Source: CAYMUC01 sp964471865
GTDB taxonomy: Bacteria > Actinomycetota > Acidimicrobiia > Acidimicrobiales > Ilumatobacteraceae
Direction: 5' to 3'
Length of the DNA: 7,028 bases
Assembly: GCA_964471865.1 (NCBI GenBank)
Contig: CAYYHU010000063.1
Coordinates: 1 to 7,028, forward strand
Positions within the stretch are counted from its first letter, which is position 1. Every line of letters begins with the position of its first letter. The notes under the pieces were generated by a model that was given only the letters and a program-made list of their open reading frames with translations, was not told the origin of the DNA and did not search any database. Both the position numbers and the translations under genes were made by a program. Below, in pieces: positions 5,445 to 7,028 of this stretch.

Positions 5445-5454
5445 GTCGACCTCG

Positions 5455-6528
5455 TTGACCGACATCGTGCGCATCGGCGCCGTCCTTCCCACCCAGATCT
5501 GGCTGGGACACGTCGCGCACAGCGATCAACCGCTCAACGCGAATGCTGGCGGCGAACAAAGATGGCGCTCCGATCTCGACGCGCTGGCCGCAGCGGGCAT
5601 CTCGACACTGCGGATCGGATTCGATTGGAGTCGCCTGCAGCTGCGGCCTCAGGCCCGTCTCGATGGTCGATGGGTCGAGTGGTACCGCCAAGTCCTCGAA
5701 CATGCTCGCGAACTCGATGTGTCGATATGGGCCTGCCTGCTCGAGCGGTCTCTACCCGGATGGTTCGCAGACGAGGGCGGGTTTCGAGACGATCACTCCT
5801 CGCGCAAACCCTGGAATCACTGGGTCGACTCGAGCGCCGAGGCCTTCCATGACTTGGTGGACTCATGGGTACCCCTCGACGATCCCGCCGGTACCGTCGA
5901 ACGCGCGGTTGGCGACGACCCCGTAGGGATCGTGAGGTCCACCACGGCAGTGGCAACCGCCATGCGGGATGCAGCGCGTCTGTTGCGCCCCGATGCACGG
6001 ATCATCGCCAGCCTGCGCATCCCCTCACCCAGCGACCTCGAGCCTGGCGATGGCGACCCCGAGGTGCGCCACCGCCTGGTCCACCGACGCCTCACGGTCT
6101 GGGAACGCGCTCTGAGCACCGGTCGGCTCGAATTCCCTGGACGTGAACCGTCCGCGATCGACGAACTCGAGAACTCCTTCGACGTGGTGGGATTGTGGCT
6201 CGATCTACGCGAGTGTTCGAGCGCTCAACAAGCCCGCGGCCGCGTGACTCCGACCCTGGAGCGATATGCCGAGATGTTTCCTCGGCGCCCACTGGGTCTC
6301 ACTCTTCGAAGTGGCGTTCGTGACGCCGATCGCTCAGCACAACTCCTGGACGGGGCCGTGGCGAGTTGTCGAGCTGCCCGACACGACGGCATCGATCTCG
6401 ATCAGATCTTCATCGCGCCGGGCATCGCGACCGAGGGAGCACCTGACGGTTTCCTCGACGCGTCACGACAACCGACCGACATGGCCGCCGCTGTCGTGGA
6501 AGGGTTCGCTCAGGAACGGCCCCGATAA
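5455..6528 (+). CDS. GH1-like (beta/alpha)8-barrel protein, probably catalytically altered
   Basis: The product (357 aa from TTG 5455; 353 aa from GTG 5467) resembles the front of family 1 glycoside hydrolases. It has VRIGAVLPTQIWLG at strand 1, LRIGFDWSRLQ (residues 52-62, compare GH1 FRFSLEWSRI), then a strand with ACLLERSLPGWFADEGGF (93-110, compare the LPxWLxxxGG block). WVPLDDP (138-144) sits where GH1 has WxxxNEP, so the acid/base Glu appears to be Asp143. Near the end IFIAPGIATEG (318-328) resembles the nucleophile region ITENGIAT but lacks ENG, and the protein stops without the WSLLDNFEW block. It may be a non-catalytic sugar-binding protein or a divergent hydrolase. No signal peptide is seen. 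The start has no Shine-Dalgarno site, and coupling to the cyclase stop 10 bp upstream is likely. Its 3' end overlaps the AAA+ gene by 19 bp. Confidence 0.72.
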   Translation: MTDIVRIGAVLPTQIWLGHVAHSDQPLNANAGGEQRWRSDLDALAAAGISTLRIGFDWSRLQLRPQARLDGRWVEWYRQVLEHARELDVSIWACLLERSLPGWFADEGGFRDDHSSRKPWNHWVDSSAEAFHDLVDSWVPLDDPAGTVERAVGDDPVGIVRSTTAVATAMRDAARLLRPDARIIASLRIPSPSDLEPGDGDPEVRHRLVHRRLTVWERALSTGRLEFPGREPSAIDELENSFDVVGLWLDLRECSSAQQARGRVTPTLERYAEMFPRRPLGLTLRSGVRDADRSAQLLDGAVASCRAARHDGIDLDQIFIAPGIATEGAPDGFLDASRQPTDMAAAVVEGFAQERPR

Positions 6529-7028
6529 ACGGCGCGAGCCCCCGAGGCGTCCTTGTTGAGACGCTTGGAGAGGTGGAGACCTTCCAGGATGAACTCCACT
6601 GCGGCCGCCCGAAGCGCCGGGTCGGGATCCGCTCCGGTCAAGGCATCCACCGGCCCCTGAAGCGCCGGAACGTCATCGAGGAGCGCCGCCACCTCCGCCG
6701 AGGTGCGATCCTCGCCGGTCTGGGCAATGACGCCTTCCTCGAAGGCATCGAGAACAGCGCGTACCGACTCAGGTGAGACCCGCTCTTTGTAGACGGTCAG
6801 CACTGCCGAACGCACGAGATGCTCGAGGACGGCCCCTTCACGGCCATCGTCGAGAGTGTCGATCTCGATCTTGCCGGCACTCGACGCTGCCAGGGCGTCG
6901 AGATCACAGATCCGGGGCACCACGCGGCGTTCGCCAGCGGTGAGACCCCGGCGAGTGGCGTTCGCGGCCAGGACCTCGAGGTTGCTCACCGAGAGTCGCA
7001 CGCTGACACCGCTGCGCTGGTTGACCTG
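6510..7028 (-). CDS. BchI/ChlI-like AAA+ ATPase, C-terminal part (5' end off right edge)
   Basis: The minus-strand frame is open from the right edge to a TGA at 6510-6512 and shows 172 residues. It begins QVNQRSGVSVRLSVSN, the sensor-2 arginine and lid segment typical of magnesium-chelatase-I-like AAA+ proteins, which actinobacteria often carry annotated as magnesium chelatase or sigma-54-interacting. It continues through VVPRICDLDALAASSAGKIEID and a helical C-terminal domain ending EFILEGLHLSKRLNKDASG. Walker A, Walker B and sensor 1 lie beyond the edge. An apparent GTG start at 6999-7001 is internal, because the frame and family motifs continue upstream of it. The likely partner is the VWA protein at 2710-4725, by analogy with Rv0958/Rv0959. 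No chlorophyll genes are visible, so a role as a chelatase for tetrapyrroles is doubtful; a metallochaperone or remodelling role is possible. Confidence 0.82.
   Translation of the reverse strand, partial: QVNQRSGVSVRLSVSNLEVLAANATRRGLTAGERRVVPRICDLDALAASSAGKIEIDTLDDGREGAVLEHLVRSAVLTVYKERVSPESVRAVLDAFEEGVIAQTGEDRTSAEVAALLDDVPALQGPVDALTGADPDPALRAAAVEFILEGLHLSKRLNKDASGARAVYRGRS

Noticed and set aside
5320..5454. A more upstream ATG for the GH1-like protein.
   Set aside because: It lies deep inside the cyclase gene and would add 45 low-complexity residues. The barrel begins at VRIGAVLPTQ, just after TTG 5455 or GTG 5467.

Overview
The window looks like a high-GC actinomycete, most likely in or near the class Acidimicrobiia, on a metagenome-style scaffold. 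Two WhiB-family genes point to Actinomycetota, because WhiB iron-sulfur proteins are essentially confined to that phylum. The AAA+/VWA pair resembles the mycobacterial Rv0958/Rv0959 type, and several genes have TANNNT boxes placed for leaderless transcription. A run of exactly 100 N (1105-1204) is a scaffold-gap placeholder. The class-level placement is inference; no rRNA or marker gene is present.

Layout, left to right. Minus strand 1-714: the 5' part of a polyphosphate kinase gene (ppk1), preceded by a small unrecognised protein gene whose stop overlaps a possible ppk1 GTG start. That ppk1 frame carries a TGA just upstream of the conserved core. Plus strand 902-1104: a WhiB gene cut by the gap. 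Minus strand 1205-1354: the N-terminal half of tatA, cut from the other side. Plus strand 1438-2259: a single-domain glutamate formimidoyltransferase. Minus strand 2274-2537: a complete WhiB2/WhmD-type regulator behind a 172-bp leader with direct and inverted repeats. Minus strand 2710-4725: a 671-aa protein with a C-terminal VWA domain and intact MIDAS. Plus strand 4893-6528: a small class III nucleotidyl cyclase and, 10 bp later, a GH1-like barrel protein that seems to lack both catalytic glutamates. Minus strand 6510-7028: the C-terminal part of a BchI/ChlI-like AAA+ ATPase, running off the right edge.

How the genes may work together. The AAA+ ATPase and the VWA protein are probable partners (chelatase-I/D or RavA/ViaA logic). 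They keep the usual strand and order but are separated by the oppositely oriented cyclase/GH1-like unit. The VWA gene then appears to have its own leaderless promoter, almost identical to that of tatA (TAGGGT, 6 bases, ATG). The cyclase and formimidoyltransferase genes have related boxes at 7 and 6 bases. By contrast, the first WhiB gene and the small protein gene have clear Shine-Dalgarno sites, and whiB2 has a weaker one.

No tRNA, rRNA, CRISPR array, insertion sequence or phage gene was seen. The strongest candidates for something not previously described are the GH1-like pseudoenzyme coupled to a cyclase, and its position inside the AAA+/VWA locus.
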